From Trichormus sp. M33_DOE_039 (GTDB lineage Bacteria > Cyanobacteriota > Cyanobacteriia > Cyanobacteriales > Nostocaceae), in NCBI GenBank assembly GCA_015296085.1, contig DVDT01000040.1:109799-173798 (forward strand): 64,000 bases of DNA, in the 5' to 3' direction. The notes beneath the pieces were generated by a model. It searched no databases, was not told the DNA's origin, and was given only the letters and a program-made list of their open reading frames with translations. The position numbers and the translations under genes are program-made. How positions within the stretch are numbered: the first letter of the stretch is position 1; each line of letters starts with the position of its first letter. Positions 10,001-17,517 of this stretch are shown one piece after another.

Positions 10001-12001
10001 GGTAATATCTCGTGTAATCGCCAATTGCACCCAGCTATCATCTGCGGTATTCCGTAAAGGGACTGCGTGAGTTGCCATCCAACGACGATGACCTTGGCAA
10101 TTAATCATCTCGAATTCTAGAGTGCCTTTTTGTCCTTGACAAATACTCTCATTGAGTTGACGAAATGCTTGTTGGTATTCAGGGGCGATGAAATCATATA
10201 CAGACTTGCCTACCACAATATCAGCGTTTTCTGCTGCTAACATCGCCAAACCAGCCGGGTTAATTGCCAAGAAAGTGCCATCAGCCGCCACAATTTTGAC
10301 GCACTCTGGTTCAGCATCGAAGATGGCGCGGCTATCGGGGAAGAAGGGCATGGGGCATTGGTCTATATTTTCCTCTGCTTCTCCGCAATTGCTCCACTTC
10401 GGCTTTGCCCTTCGCGGAGCGTCTCGAAGAGAAGACCGCGTTGCTTGACTGCTTCCCGCCGCCACTCGCCTTAGCAGTTTTACTCGTTCCAAGCGGTTGA
10501 TAATGCGGGTTACTAATTCTGGCCCGACGATGGGTTTGCTGACAAAATCGTCAGCACCTACGCTATAAACTTGATTGACAATTTCGGCATCACTATGGAC
10601 TGTGAGAAATAAGATTGGTAATTCACTCCACTGGGCATCGTTACGGACTATTTGGCATAGTTCGATGCCGTTGGTGTGGGGCATTTCTACATCCAGAATT
10701 AATAAGTCGGGGTTTTCGGCTGGTAATATTTCCCAAAAACGACGAGGATCATCTAAGGTAATGACTTTTAGTCCCCAAGGATGCAGAAGGGTTTGCAATA
10801 AGGCGAGAATTTTGGGGTCGTCGTCTACAGCTAAGATTTTGGCTTCGGCTTGAGGAATGGGTGGTGGTAGGATGGGAGCGATCGCTACTGCACTTTCGCT
10901 CAGAGGTTGGGTTTTCGGTAAAAAATTATGAGTCGATGTGGCAGGTTCTATGGCCGGTTTTCGCGCCGCCACTTCTTGACGCAATAATTTCACCCACTTT
11001 TGCAATTTACTAATTTCAGTTGGTGTCCAGCTGGGGTCTGATTTCAATAGTTGCTCAATTTTCCGTGCTAACTTTGAGCCTTCAGGTAAACCAAATGTCC
11101 CCAGAGAACCTGCTAATGTATGGGCTTCTTGTCTGGCTTGTAACCGCAATTCTGAACTTAACGCTGCTTGACTAATTACGGTGGCTGTTGTCTCTAAGAC
11201 TGTGACTTGCTCATCTACCCGCCCATAGAATTTTTCCCAAATACCAGCTATGGCTTTTTGGGTTGATTCTGTTTGAGACTTCCCAGCTACAGATTTTTCC
11301 TTTTCTCCTGCGCCTTTGTTCTCTTCTTCGTGCGGTGTGAGTCGATAACCGATACCGTAAACTGTTTCAATTAAATCCCCCGGCACTCCGGCATTGCGCA
11401 ACTTCATCCTTAATCCCTTAATATGGGTGCGGACAGCTTCCTCACTGGGAGTATCTTCATAAGACCACAGATGTTCCAGAATCATGGAACAGCTAAAAAC
11501 CCGGCGACGATTTCGTAAAAATAATTCTAATAGAGCATATTCTTTCGGTGTTAGTGATAGTAAATCTTGCTCATAGGTAACTTCACAACTGCTAGGATCA
11601 AGCCGTAAATTACCACATTCTAGTATTGGCTGTGATATAGTTCCACTACGTCTTAATAGCGCACGTATCCTAGCCACCAGTTCTTCTTCATTAAAGGGTT
11701 TCACTACATAATCATCCGCACCCGCATCTAAACCAATGGCTTTTTCGTGACCGCTATCACAACCAGTCAATAACAGAATTGGCATTTGTCTAGCACTAGC
11801 TCTAATTTGCCGACAAAGACTAATTCCATCTAGCTTAGGCAGCATTACATCTAAGAGGATTAAATCATAATCGTAAGTTTCAATTAAATCCCAGGCAGTA
11901 TGACCATCTTCAGCGATTTCTACTACATAGTTTTGGTTGGCGAGAACTGCACTTAATGCTGAAGCATTTAACTTGTCATCCTCTACAATTAAAATTTTCA
12001 T
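7049..12001 (-). CDS. Hybrid histidine kinase with N-terminal OmpR-type response regulator and Hpt domain
   Basis: A 1650-residue multidomain protein. Order by residue: receiver (1-120), OmpR/PhoB winged helix (about 128-223, with the AVRTHIKGLRMKLRN recognition region and ending VYGIGYRL), Hpt (about 248-335, phospho-acceptor His in QEAHTLAGSLG), second receiver (383-505), PAS (about 555-670), GAF (about 690-850), two PAS (about 865-985 and 1025-1145), HisKA (HELRTP near 1159), HATPase_c (about 1265-1380), and two C-terminal receivers (about 1395-1510 and 1515-1635). A whole phosphorelay and a DNA-binding output are therefore in one chain. No membrane segment is visible. A dispersed repeat is inserted in frame near residues 520-542. 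It overlaps the downstream CheY gene by 11 bases. Its DNA target and signal are unknown. Confidence 0.93.
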   Translation of the reverse strand: MKILIVEDDKLNASALSAVLANQNYVVEIAEDGHTAWDLIETYDYDLILLDVMLPKLDGISLCRQIRASARQMPILLLTGCDSGHEKAIGLDAGADDYVVKPFNEEELVARIRALLRRSGTISQPILECGNLRLDPSSCEVTYEQDLLSLTPKEYALLELFLRNRRRVFSCSMILEHLWSYEDTPSEEAVRTHIKGLRMKLRNAGVPGDLIETVYGIGYRLTPHEEENKGAGEKEKSVAGKSQTESTQKAIAGIWEKFYGRVDEQVTVLETTATVISQAALSSELRLQARQEAHTLAGSLGTFGLPEGSKLARKIEQLLKSDPSWTPTEISKLQKWVKLLRQEVAARKPAIEPATSTHNFLPKTQPLSESAVAIAPILPPPIPQAEAKILAVDDDPKILALLQTLLHPWGLKVITLDDPRRFWEILPAENPDLLILDVEMPHTNGIELCQIVRNDAQWSELPILFLTVHSDAEIVNQVYSVGADDFVSKPIVGPELVTRIINRLERVKLLRRVAAGSSQATRSSLRDAPRRAKPKWSNCGEAEENIDQCPMPFFPDSRAIFDAEPECVKIVAADGTFLAINPAGLAMLAAENADIVVGKSVYDFIAPEYQQAFRQLNESICQGQKGTLEFEMINCQGHRRWMATHAVPLRNTADDSWVQLAITRDITDFKQVEAEIQRVNRTLQTLSSCNQAVVRTDNEADLLHQVCEIFIKVGGYRLAWVAYAENNPQKDIYPVAQAGYEDGYLQSLHLTWADTVPGQGPIGTAIRTGKTTIIQNILTDSRFEIWRCQATSRGYAASIALPLFAHGQVFGSLNIYAAEANAFDVHEVQLLEELAADLAYGILALRNQRDRQRAEAALKESEESLALALEAVNLGIWDWHLTTNQITWSDGHARLFGITLNGSDEALKSCVLPADWPGLEQAFRHAQQHKTDYNHEFRVVWPDGSIHWLEGTGKIYYNEAGEAVRMLGTVRDISNRKQIAAALQAANNELELRVAERTVELVNVNRQLHSELDERQRIEAALRISQIRLARILDIADDAIISIDTSQRITLFNQGAEKIFGYSAEEILGQPLDVLLPQRFAEAHRQHVVSFKQSPNMARRMGERREIYGCHKNGTEFPAEASISKLHMDNDVVYTVILRDVTERKQIERMKDEFVSVVSHELRTPLTSIHGSLGMLTSGLLPAESEQGKRLLQIATDSTERLVRLINDILDIERIESGRVKMERETCNLTDLIESAISIMQPLAHKARVKLSVDSPLVQLWVDPDRIVQTLTNLLSNAIKFSSPEATVWLVAQQYGDEVLLRVQDTGRGIPADKIHSIFERFQQVDSSDSRNHEGTGLGLAICQSIVQQHGGRIWVESVLGEGSTFNFTLPILPISPNAESVDDFPSLTPMPHSPLVLVCDDDPLIRSEMATLLEKGGYRVITIATGEEAIAIAASQHPQVIILDLLMPGMNGWETMARLKEQAETQDIPIVICSVYKQNSNSQHSGNFVDWVSKPVQESYLLNSLRQVIAKSSQQVCILIVEDDPDLVELLVTLFERHGIKTCYAKTGREAIRLSQEVNPDLLILDLSLPETDGFAVVDWLQKHNHLCNIPLVVYSAQDLDESERRRLKLGETEFLTKGRVTTQEFEQRVIELLQRITHTPKEDSHHEN
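10375..10443. repeat. Dispersed cyanobacterial repeat inserted in frame in the hybrid kinase
   Basis: The stretch contains the words CTTCGCGGAGCG and TCTCGAAGAGAAGACCGCG, which are typical of the palindromic repeats found between genes in Nostoc-type genomes. Here it is read as the basic, low-complexity linker SSLRDAPRRAKPKWSN between the second receiver and the first PAS domain, without breaking the frame. A related copy lies between the CBS-CP12 gene and hoxH. Confidence 0.6.
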
Positions 12002-12566
12002 ATTTAATTAATTTTTAATAAATAATCAAACTGAGATATTTTTCTGAGTGTGAGAAATAAACTATTAATACTGGCAATTTAAAAATATCTTAGATGGGAT
12101 ATCTACTGGGCATTAATACTTTTTCACAAATATCAATATTTATTGAAATTTAGAAAGAAAGCAAGAGTAATTGCAAAAATATCACTTAGGTGTGATGTTA
12201 TTCCTCAAAAATAGTAGATAATCAGGTGATATTGCTAGGCAAAACATGACGATGCGATCGCCATAGCAGCTAAAGGTGATGACTGAGGAATTAACAGTCT
12301 CAGATACCAGGCTGATTACGGAAATCAGGGATATTGGTTCTCACACAACTCCCGTTCTTCACAAGTTCCTCAAATTCTTGTCATATAAACAATATTGGGA
12401 GACACAGAAGTCCTGTTAGCCGTAACGGGGCTTTGAGCTTTTACCGTTAGCGGTAGCAGGGTGAGAGTAGCGTGCTGAGACAATTCTTTATTCTCTAAAA
12501 TTTCCCATAGAAGAACTCAATTTAATAATCAAGTGCCTTAAATCATGATGACTTGCAGAGGTCTAT
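12002..12566. other. Intergenic region between divergent kinase and uspA genes
   Basis: 565 bases separate the starts of two divergently transcribed genes and should hold both promoters. It is AT-rich next to the kinase. An imperfect inverted pair (GCCGTAACGG / CCGTTAGCGG) lies near 12419-12451. I see no convincing gene or named operator. Confidence 0.5.
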
Positions 12567-13103
12567 ATGCTGAAAAATATTTTAGTTGCATTGGATCGCT
12601 CAGAAATGGGACAACAGGTTTTTGAGCAAGCATTAGCTCTAGCCAAAGCCACCCAAGGTAAATTGTTGTTAGTACACGTTTTATCACCAGAAGAAGATGG
12701 CAGTCCTAATATCCCGATGGTGTCTAATTATGACTACTATCCAGGACTAAGCGGTCAAAGCCTTGAAGTATATCAAAAACAGTGGGATCGCTTTAAAGAT
12801 GAAGGCGTGAAGATGTTGCAATCCTTCAGTGCTAAAGCTAACACAGCAGACGTACCTACGGAATTTACGCAAGTATTGGGTAGTCCTGGACGCACAATTT
12901 GTAAATTAGCGACTACCTGGAATGCGGATTTAATCATGATGGGACACAGAGGTTTAGCTGGTCTGAAAGAGTTATTTTTAGGTAGTGTCAGTAACTACGT
13001 CTTGCATCACGCTCCTTGTTCAGTTCACATCGTCCATTGTCCATTGAAGGAAAAACTAACTACTAAGGATAATTTGCAACAGACGGAAGCATTAGGGGTG
13101 TAG
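12567..13103 (+). CDS. Universal stress protein, UspA family
   Basis: This 178-residue protein opens with MLKNILVALDRSEMG, the usual first strand and loop of the Usp fold. It ends with the ATP-binding signature G-x2-G-x9-GS (GHRGLAGLKELFLGSVS) followed by the HAPCSVHIVH strand. This form is expected to bind ATP and act as a cytosolic stress modulator. It lies 86 bases upstream of hoxE on the same strand and may be co-transcribed with the hydrogenase genes. From memory, a gene of this kind also precedes hoxE in related Anabaena. Its role in hydrogen metabolism is not known. Confidence 0.9.
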   Translation: MLKNILVALDRSEMGQQVFEQALALAKATQGKLLLVHVLSPEEDGSPNIPMVSNYDYYPGLSGQSLEVYQKQWDRFKDEGVKMLQSFSAKANTADVPTEFTQVLGSPGRTICKLATTWNADLIMMGHRGLAGLKELFLGSVSNYVLHHAPCSVHIVHCPLKEKLTTKDNLQQTEALGV

Positions 13104-13189
13104 GGGAAAGAATTTTCAATTTTTAGATTGAAACCCAATCCAAAATTGAATTGCCTAATAACCATTTTCCATTTCCCACGTAACAAACA

Positions 13190-13693
13190 ATGGCGATCGC
13201 ATCACAACCAAATCATACTCATCCCAGTGGCGATAAACGCTTAAAGATGCTGGATGCAACTATCAAGCGTCATCAATATCAACAAGATGCACTAATTGAA
13301 ATTCTCCATAAGGCACAAGAACTTTTTGGCTACCTAGAAAACGATTTATTGTTTTATATTTCTCAAAGCCTAAAATTACCGCCTAGTCGAGTGTATGGTG
13401 TAGCAACTTTCTATCATTTGTTTTCTTTAGCACCAAAAGGCGTTCATAGCTGTGTGGTGTGTACAGGTACGGCTTGTTATGTCAAAGGCGCGCCAGCAAT
13501 TTTGGCACATCTAGAGCAATTAACTCATATTCACTCAGGAGAAACTACTGCTGATAGTCAGTTATCACTACTCACAGCACGCTGTTTAGGTGCTTGTGGA
13601 ATTGCTCCGGCGGTAGTATTTGATAACAAAGTTTTAGGCAATCAAACCCCTGAATCTGTAACTGAACGTGTACAAGGATGGCTTGGACAATAG
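13190..13693 (+). CDS. hoxE: Bidirectional [NiFe]-hydrogenase diaphorase subunit HoxE
   Basis: A 167-residue NuoE-like [2Fe-2S] subunit of the HoxEFUYH complex, which couples NAD(P)H or ferredoxin to reversible hydrogen production in the cytosol. The four cluster cysteines lie in CTGTACYVKG (near residue 91) and ARCLGACGIAPAV (near 135), in the thioredoxin-like fold of the 24-kDa complex I family. The preceding helix QDALIEILHKAQELFGYL is typical of NuoE/HoxE. The ATG is followed at once by a HIP1 octamer. The gene heads a run of seven same-strand genes and is followed by hoxF after 115 bases containing repeat-like sequence. Confidence 0.95.
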   Translation: MAIASQPNHTHPSGDKRLKMLDATIKRHQYQQDALIEILHKAQELFGYLENDLLFYISQSLKLPPSRVYGVATFYHLFSLAPKGVHSCVVCTGTACYVKGAPAILAHLEQLTHIHSGETTADSQLSLLTARCLGACGIAPAVVFDNKVLGNQTPESVTERVQGWLGQ

Positions 13694-13808
13694 GTTACAG
13701 GAGACAGGGGACAGGGAACAGAAAATATCCTGAATTTTGAATTTGGAGTGTTCCTGTAGCGTCTTGTAGAGAAGCGACCTGATCTCTTATGGAAAGTTGG
13801 GATAAGAC

Positions 13809-15416
13809 ATGGAACTGAACGAATTATTAGAAATCTCTCGACAGGAACGTTCTCAAGCCAAACCTGTACAAATTCGTTGCTGTACGGCGGCTGGCTGTCT
13901 TTCGGCTAACTCACAAGCAGTTAAACAACGACTAGAAGCAGCTGTCAAAGCAGAAGGTTGGGAGCAAGAAGTGCAAGTTTTTGGTGTGGGCTGTATGCGC
14001 TTGTGCTGTCAGGGGCCTTTGGTGGAAGTGGAGAGAGTCGGAGTAGAAACTCAAGAAATTCTATACGAGAAAGTTACTCCTGAAGATGCACCTGCAATTG
14101 TTGAAACTTTGAAAGGCAAAGAGTCAAAGCTGTCGGTGGTAAAGCTAGACCAACCATTTTTTACGTCCCAGATGCCGATAGTGTTAGAAAACTGTGGCAA
14201 AGTTGATCCAGAAAGGATTCAATCTTACATTGCTACTGGTGGTTATCAGGCTCTTTATCATGTACTGCGAGATATGACCTCAACTGAGGTGGTTGATACC
14301 ATTAGCCGCAGTGGGTTACGGGGACGTGGTGGTGCTGGTTATCCCACCGGTTTGAAATGGGCGACGGTAGCTAAAGCTAAGGGAGACCGCAAATTTGTCA
14401 TTTGTAACGCCGATGAGGGAGATCCAGGTGCGTTTATGGATCGGAGTGTGTTGGAGAGTGATCCCCATCGAGTGTTAGAGGGAATGGCGATCGCAGGCTA
14501 TGCTGTCGGCGCAAGTCAAGGTTATATTTATGTCCGGGCAGAGTATCCTACTGCTATCAAACGTTTACAAACGGCGATTAATCAAGCCCAGCGTCTGGGT
14601 ATTTTAGGTAGCAAAATCTTTGAATCTCCTTTTGATTTTAAAATAGATATCCGCATTGGTGCAGGAGCTTATGTTTGCGGGGAAGAAACTGCTCTCATGG
14701 CTTCTATCGAAGGTAAGCGCGGCGTTCCTCATCCTCGTCCTCCCTATCCGGCTGAATCGGGTTTATGGGGACATCCTACCCTAATTAATAACGTTGAAAC
14801 CTTTGCGAATATTGCACCCATCATCCGTAAAGGTGCAGAATGGTTTGCTAACATCGGTACTCCCAAGAGTAAAGGGACTAAAGTGTTTGCTCTAGCTGGC
14901 AAAATCCGCAATACAGGTTTAATCGAAGTGCCAATGGGGACTTCTTTAAGGGAAATAGTAGAAAAAATGGGGGGTGGTGTTCCCGATGGTGGTATTGCCA
15001 AAGCAGTACAAACAGGTGGCCCTTCTGGGGGATGTATTCCCGCCACTGCTTTTGATACTCCTGTAGACTATGAATCATTGACCAGCCTGGGTTCGATGAT
15101 GGGTTCTGGTGGGATGATTGTCATGGATCAAACTACCAATATGGTAGATGTTGCCCGCTTCTTTATGGAATTTTGTATGGATGAATCCTGTGGTAAGTGC
15201 ATTCCTTGCCGAGTCGGGACTGTGCAGTTATATGGATTATTAACCAAAATTAGTGAAGGTAAAGCATCACAGGCTGATTTAAAACTCCTAGAAGAACTCT
15301 GTGACATGGTAAAACACACCAGTCTATGCGGTTTAGGCCAGTCTGCACCCAATCCTGTGTTTAGTACCCTACGCTATTTCCATGATGAGTATTTGGCATT
15401 GATTAGTACTGAGTAA
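13809..15416 (+). CDS. hoxF: Bidirectional hydrogenase diaphorase subunit HoxF (NADH/FMN-binding)
   Basis: At 535 residues this is the NuoF-like catalytic diaphorase subunit that binds FMN, NAD(H) and FeS clusters. The N-terminal about 110 residues form a second thioredoxin-like [2Fe-2S] module (C24, C25, C30 and the CMRLCCQG pair). The FMN/NAD region has [16 protein letters not shown] and [19 protein letters not shown]. The [4Fe-4S] ligands are in [13 protein letters not shown] plus the downstream Cys in HTSLCGLG. Length and motif order are as expected for cyanobacterial HoxF. The TAA stop is followed by a CCCCAAT-type tandem repeat and then the hoxU start. Confidence 0.96.
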   Translation: MELNELLEISRQERSQAKPVQIRCCTAAGCLSANSQAVKQRLEAAVKAEGWEQEVQVFGVGCMRLCCQGPLVEVERVGVETQEILYEKVTPEDAPAIVETLKGKESKLSVVKLDQPFFTSQMPIVLENCGKVDPERIQSYIATGGYQALYHVLRDMTSTEVVDTISRSGLRGRGGAGYPTGLKWATVAKAKGDRKFVICNADEGDPGAFMDRSVLESDPHRVLEGMAIAGYAVGASQGYIYVRAEYPTAIKRLQTAINQAQRLGILGSKIFESPFDFKIDIRIGAGAYVCGEETALMASIEGKRGVPHPRPPYPAESGLWGHPTLINNVETFANIAPIIRKGAEWFANIGTPKSKGTKVFALAGKIRNTGLIEVPMGTSLREIVEKMGGGVPDGGIAKAVQTGGPSGGCIPATAFDTPVDYESLTSLGSMMGSGGMIVMDQTTNMVDVARFFMEFCMDESCGKCIPCRVGTVQLYGLLTKISEGKASQADLKLLEELCDMVKHTSLCGLGQSAPNPVFSTLRYFHDEYLALISTE

Positions 15417-15417
15417 A

Positions 15418-15449
15418 AATCCCAATCCCCAATCCCCAATCCCCAATAA
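15418..15449. repeat. Heptad short tandem repeat (STRR), CCCCAAT type
   Basis: Four consecutive CCCAATC / CCCCAAT units fill most of the gap between the hoxF stop and the hoxU start region. Short tandemly repeated repetitive sequences of this heptad class are characteristic of heterocystous cyanobacteria. Confidence 0.85.
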
Positions 15450-15451
15450 TT

Positions 15452-15478
15452 TTGAATTCGGAGCAAAGCGACGTGACT
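15452..15478 (+). promoter_or_regulatory. Repeat-derived ribosome-binding site and GTG start of hoxU
   Basis: AATTCGGAGC, then AAGC and ACGTGAC, place a GGAG Shine-Dalgarno sequence 9 bases before GTG 15473. Almost the same string, also preceded by CCCCAA repeats and an AATTTT run, occurs at 44960-44983 before another gene. The translation-start signal therefore appears to come with a dispersed repeat. Confidence 0.65.
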
Positions 15479-16189
15479 GTAAAAACCCTAACAATCGATG
15501 GTCAATTAGTCAGCGCGCGTGAGGAAGAAACGATACTACAAGCGGCGCAAGCAGCGGGTATTCATATTCCTACACTCTGCCACTTGGAAGGTGTGGGAGA
15601 TGTGGGAGCTTGTCGGCTGTGTTTGGTAGAAATCGCTGGAATGAATAAGTTACTGCCGGCTTGTGTGACGAAAGTTGCAGAAGGGATGGAAGTGGTGACG
15701 AATAGCGATCGCCTGCAAAGTTATCGCCGCATAATTATCGAAATGTTATTCGCTGAAGGTAATCACATCTGTTCGGTGTGCGTAGCTAACGGTAATTGTG
15801 AATTACAAGACCTAGCCATTGAAATGGGTATGGATCATATCCGTTTAGCCTACCATTTCCCCGATCGCAAAGTTGATTTATCTCATGATCGCTATGGTAT
15901 TGACCATAACCGTTGTGTTCTTTGTACTCGCTGCATCCGTGTATGTGATGAAATTGAAGGCGCACACACTTGGGATATGGCAGGGAGGGGAACAAATTCC
16001 CACGTCATCACTGACCTAAGCCAACCTTGGGGAACTTCCCAAACCTGCACCTCCTGCGGTAAATGCGTTAATGCTTGCCCCACAGGCGCACTATTTTATC
16101 AAGGTTCTAGCGTTGGCGAAATGAAACGCGATCGCGCCAAACTCGATTTTTTGGTCACTGCAAGGGAGAAACAGCAATGGAATCTTTAG
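15473..16189 (+). CDS. hoxU: Bidirectional hydrogenase diaphorase subunit HoxU
   Basis: A 238-residue NuoG-N-terminal-like FeS subunit that carries electrons between the HoxEF diaphorase and the HoxYH hydrogenase. It has an N-terminal plant-type [2Fe-2S] domain (CHLEGVGDVGACRLC plus a following Cys), a His/Cys cluster site (HICSVCVANGNCELQ), and two C-terminal ferredoxin-like [4Fe-4S] motifs (CVLCTRCIRVC and CTSCGKCVNACPTG). I chose GTG 15473 because a GGAG ribosome-binding site lies 9 bases upstream and the product then begins MTVKTLTIDG. A TTG at 15452 is in frame but would place the repeat-derived segment inside the protein. The start region is shared with an unrelated gene at 44978. Confidence 0.94.
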   Translation: MTVKTLTIDGQLVSAREEETILQAAQAAGIHIPTLCHLEGVGDVGACRLCLVEIAGMNKLLPACVTKVAEGMEVVTNSDRLQSYRRIIIEMLFAEGNHICSVCVANGNCELQDLAIEMGMDHIRLAYHFPDRKVDLSHDRYGIDHNRCVLCTRCIRVCDEIEGAHTWDMAGRGTNSHVITDLSQPWGTSQTCTSCGKCVNACPTGALFYQGSSVGEMKRDRAKLDFLVTAREKQQWNL

Positions 16190-16249
16190 GTGCTGGGGAT
16201 AAGGAGAGAATAACTTATGCCCCTTTCCCAACGATAGGAGGTGAATTTG

Positions 16250-16846
16250 ATGCCGAAAATCAGCCGAAAACCGAGCAAGAGCAAACACAACAGGAAAAAT
16301 CTGTCCCCGTTTTCCATGTGTTTGTCTCCAACTTCTCTCAAGAGTCTTTTGTGGTGGCTGCTATTGTTGGCGATAGTGACAATTTTTATGTTCCTGGGTT
16401 TAGGAAGCCTCTATACCGAAACAGTAATTGCATCTGTCGAACGGCCAGAAACAGCCTCAGCAGAAATTCTCTATCGCTCACAAACAAGATTAGCTGATCA
16501 ATCAGGAAAGGTTTGGCAAGTTGTTCTGTTTAAACAAGTTTATCCCGGTCAAGGAGAAACTTTAAATCTGCGGTTGGTAGGTTTTCCTGGTTCTGCTGAA
16601 CTGATTCATCCCCAACCCTTAAAAATTACCACCGATACAGGCAAAGTCTTGAAGGCTGCTGATGTCTTTTTAGAAGAAGCACCAGCCCCAACCATTGGTC
16701 AGTATGATTTTCACGATATCTTACCAGAACTAACAACAGAACCGCTCGTCTTGAGCATACCTCAACCTGGCGATCGCTCCATTAATATCAACGTCCCCCA
16801 GAGTGTTGTTCAAGAATGGCAAAAAGTAGGGGGTGTAAGGATGTAG
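16250..16846 (+). CDS. DUF3122-like membrane-anchored protein in the hox operon
   Basis: A 198-residue protein of unknown function between hoxU and hoxY, the position of the ORF described there in Anabaena variabilis. A basic N-terminus is followed by one strongly hydrophobic segment (about residues 31-53, LLWWLLLLAIVTIFMFLGLG), and the remainder looks soluble and beta-rich. It should be anchored with its C-terminal part across the membrane. I chose ATG 16250 because AGGAGG lies 8 bases upstream. A GTG at 16241 is in frame but overlaps that ribosome-binding site. The family assignment (DUF3122, cyanobacterial) is from recognition. No metal-binding cysteines suggest a catalytic part in hydrogenase assembly. 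Confidence 0.8.
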   Translation: MPKISRKPSKSKHNRKNLSPFSMCLSPTSLKSLLWWLLLLAIVTIFMFLGLGSLYTETVIASVERPETASAEILYRSQTRLADQSGKVWQVVLFKQVYPGQGETLNLRLVGFPGSAELIHPQPLKITTDTGKVLKAADVFLEEAPAPTIGQYDFHDILPELTTEPLVLSIPQPGDRSININVPQSVVQEWQKVGGVRM

Positions 16847-16860
16847 AGGTACTATTTCCC

Positions 16861-16899
16861 ATGCCCAACGCCCAATCCCCAATTCTCAATCCCCAAATT
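16861..16899. repeat. Degenerate CCCAATC tandem repeat before hoxY
   Basis: Imperfect heptads (CCCAACG, CCCAATC, CCCAATT, CTCAATC, CCCAAAT) fill the gap between the DUF3122-like gene and hoxY and stop a few bases before the hoxY ATG. Confidence 0.7.
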
Positions 16900-16902
16900 C
16901 TT

Positions 16903-17448
16903 ATGTCTCGTTTGAAATTAGCAACAGTATGGTTAGGCGGGTGTTCTGGTTGTCATATGTCCTTTTTGGATTTAGACGAATGGTTGATTGATTTAGCCGC
17001 CCAAGCAGATGTGGTTTTTAGTCCCTTTGCAGATATTAAACAATATCCAGAGGGTGTAAATGTGGTGTTGGTAGAAGGTGCGATCGCTAATGAAGAACAC
17101 TTGGAAACAATCCAAATCGTCAGGGAGCGTTCTCAAATATTAATTTCCTTTGGTGACTGTGCTGTTACTGGTAACGTTACCGCCTTACGCAATCCTTTGG
17201 GTAGTGCTGAACCCGTTCTACAACGTTCTTACATCCAAACAGTTGATCTAAAACCGCAAATTCCCCATGAACCAGGTATTGTACCCCCATTACTAGATCA
17301 AGTGACACCCGTACACACTGTAGTACCCGTTGATATTTATTTACCCGGCTGTCCTCCCTCAGCTACACGCATCCGCACTGTCCTAGAAGCATTATTACAG
17401 GGAGAAAAACCGCATCTAGAAGGGCGTGAGTTTATTAAGTTTGGGTAA
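16903..17448 (+). CDS. hoxY: Bidirectional [NiFe]-hydrogenase small subunit HoxY
   Basis: A 181-residue small subunit carrying the proximal [4Fe-4S] cluster. The ligands are seen in WLGGCSGCHMSFLD (near residues 11-24), SFGDCAVTGN and LPGCPPSATRI. It is short, like other group 3d (NAD-linked) small subunits, and lacks the Tat signal and the medial and distal clusters of uptake hydrogenases, so it is cytosolic. I prefer ATG 16903. Upstream in-frame starts at 16861 and 16816 would add residues encoded by CCCAATCC-type tandem repeat DNA. It pairs with HoxH encoded about 0.9 kb downstream. Confidence 0.94.
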   Translation: MSRLKLATVWLGGCSGCHMSFLDLDEWLIDLAAQADVVFSPFADIKQYPEGVNVVLVEGAIANEEHLETIQIVRERSQILISFGDCAVTGNVTALRNPLGSAEPVLQRSYIQTVDLKPQIPHEPGIVPPLLDQVTPVHTVVPVDIYLPGCPPSATRIRTVLEALLQGEKPHLEGREFIKFG

Positions 17449-17517
17449 TGGGCATTGGGAATAGTACGCCTACACCCCAACACCCTTAAAATTTTCAGTT
17501 TTCCAACCAGGGTAATT

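Noticed and set aside
16177..16497. 106-codon frame overlapping the DUF3122-like gene
   Set aside because: It lies in another frame of a gene that has a strong AGGAGG site and a clear membrane segment.
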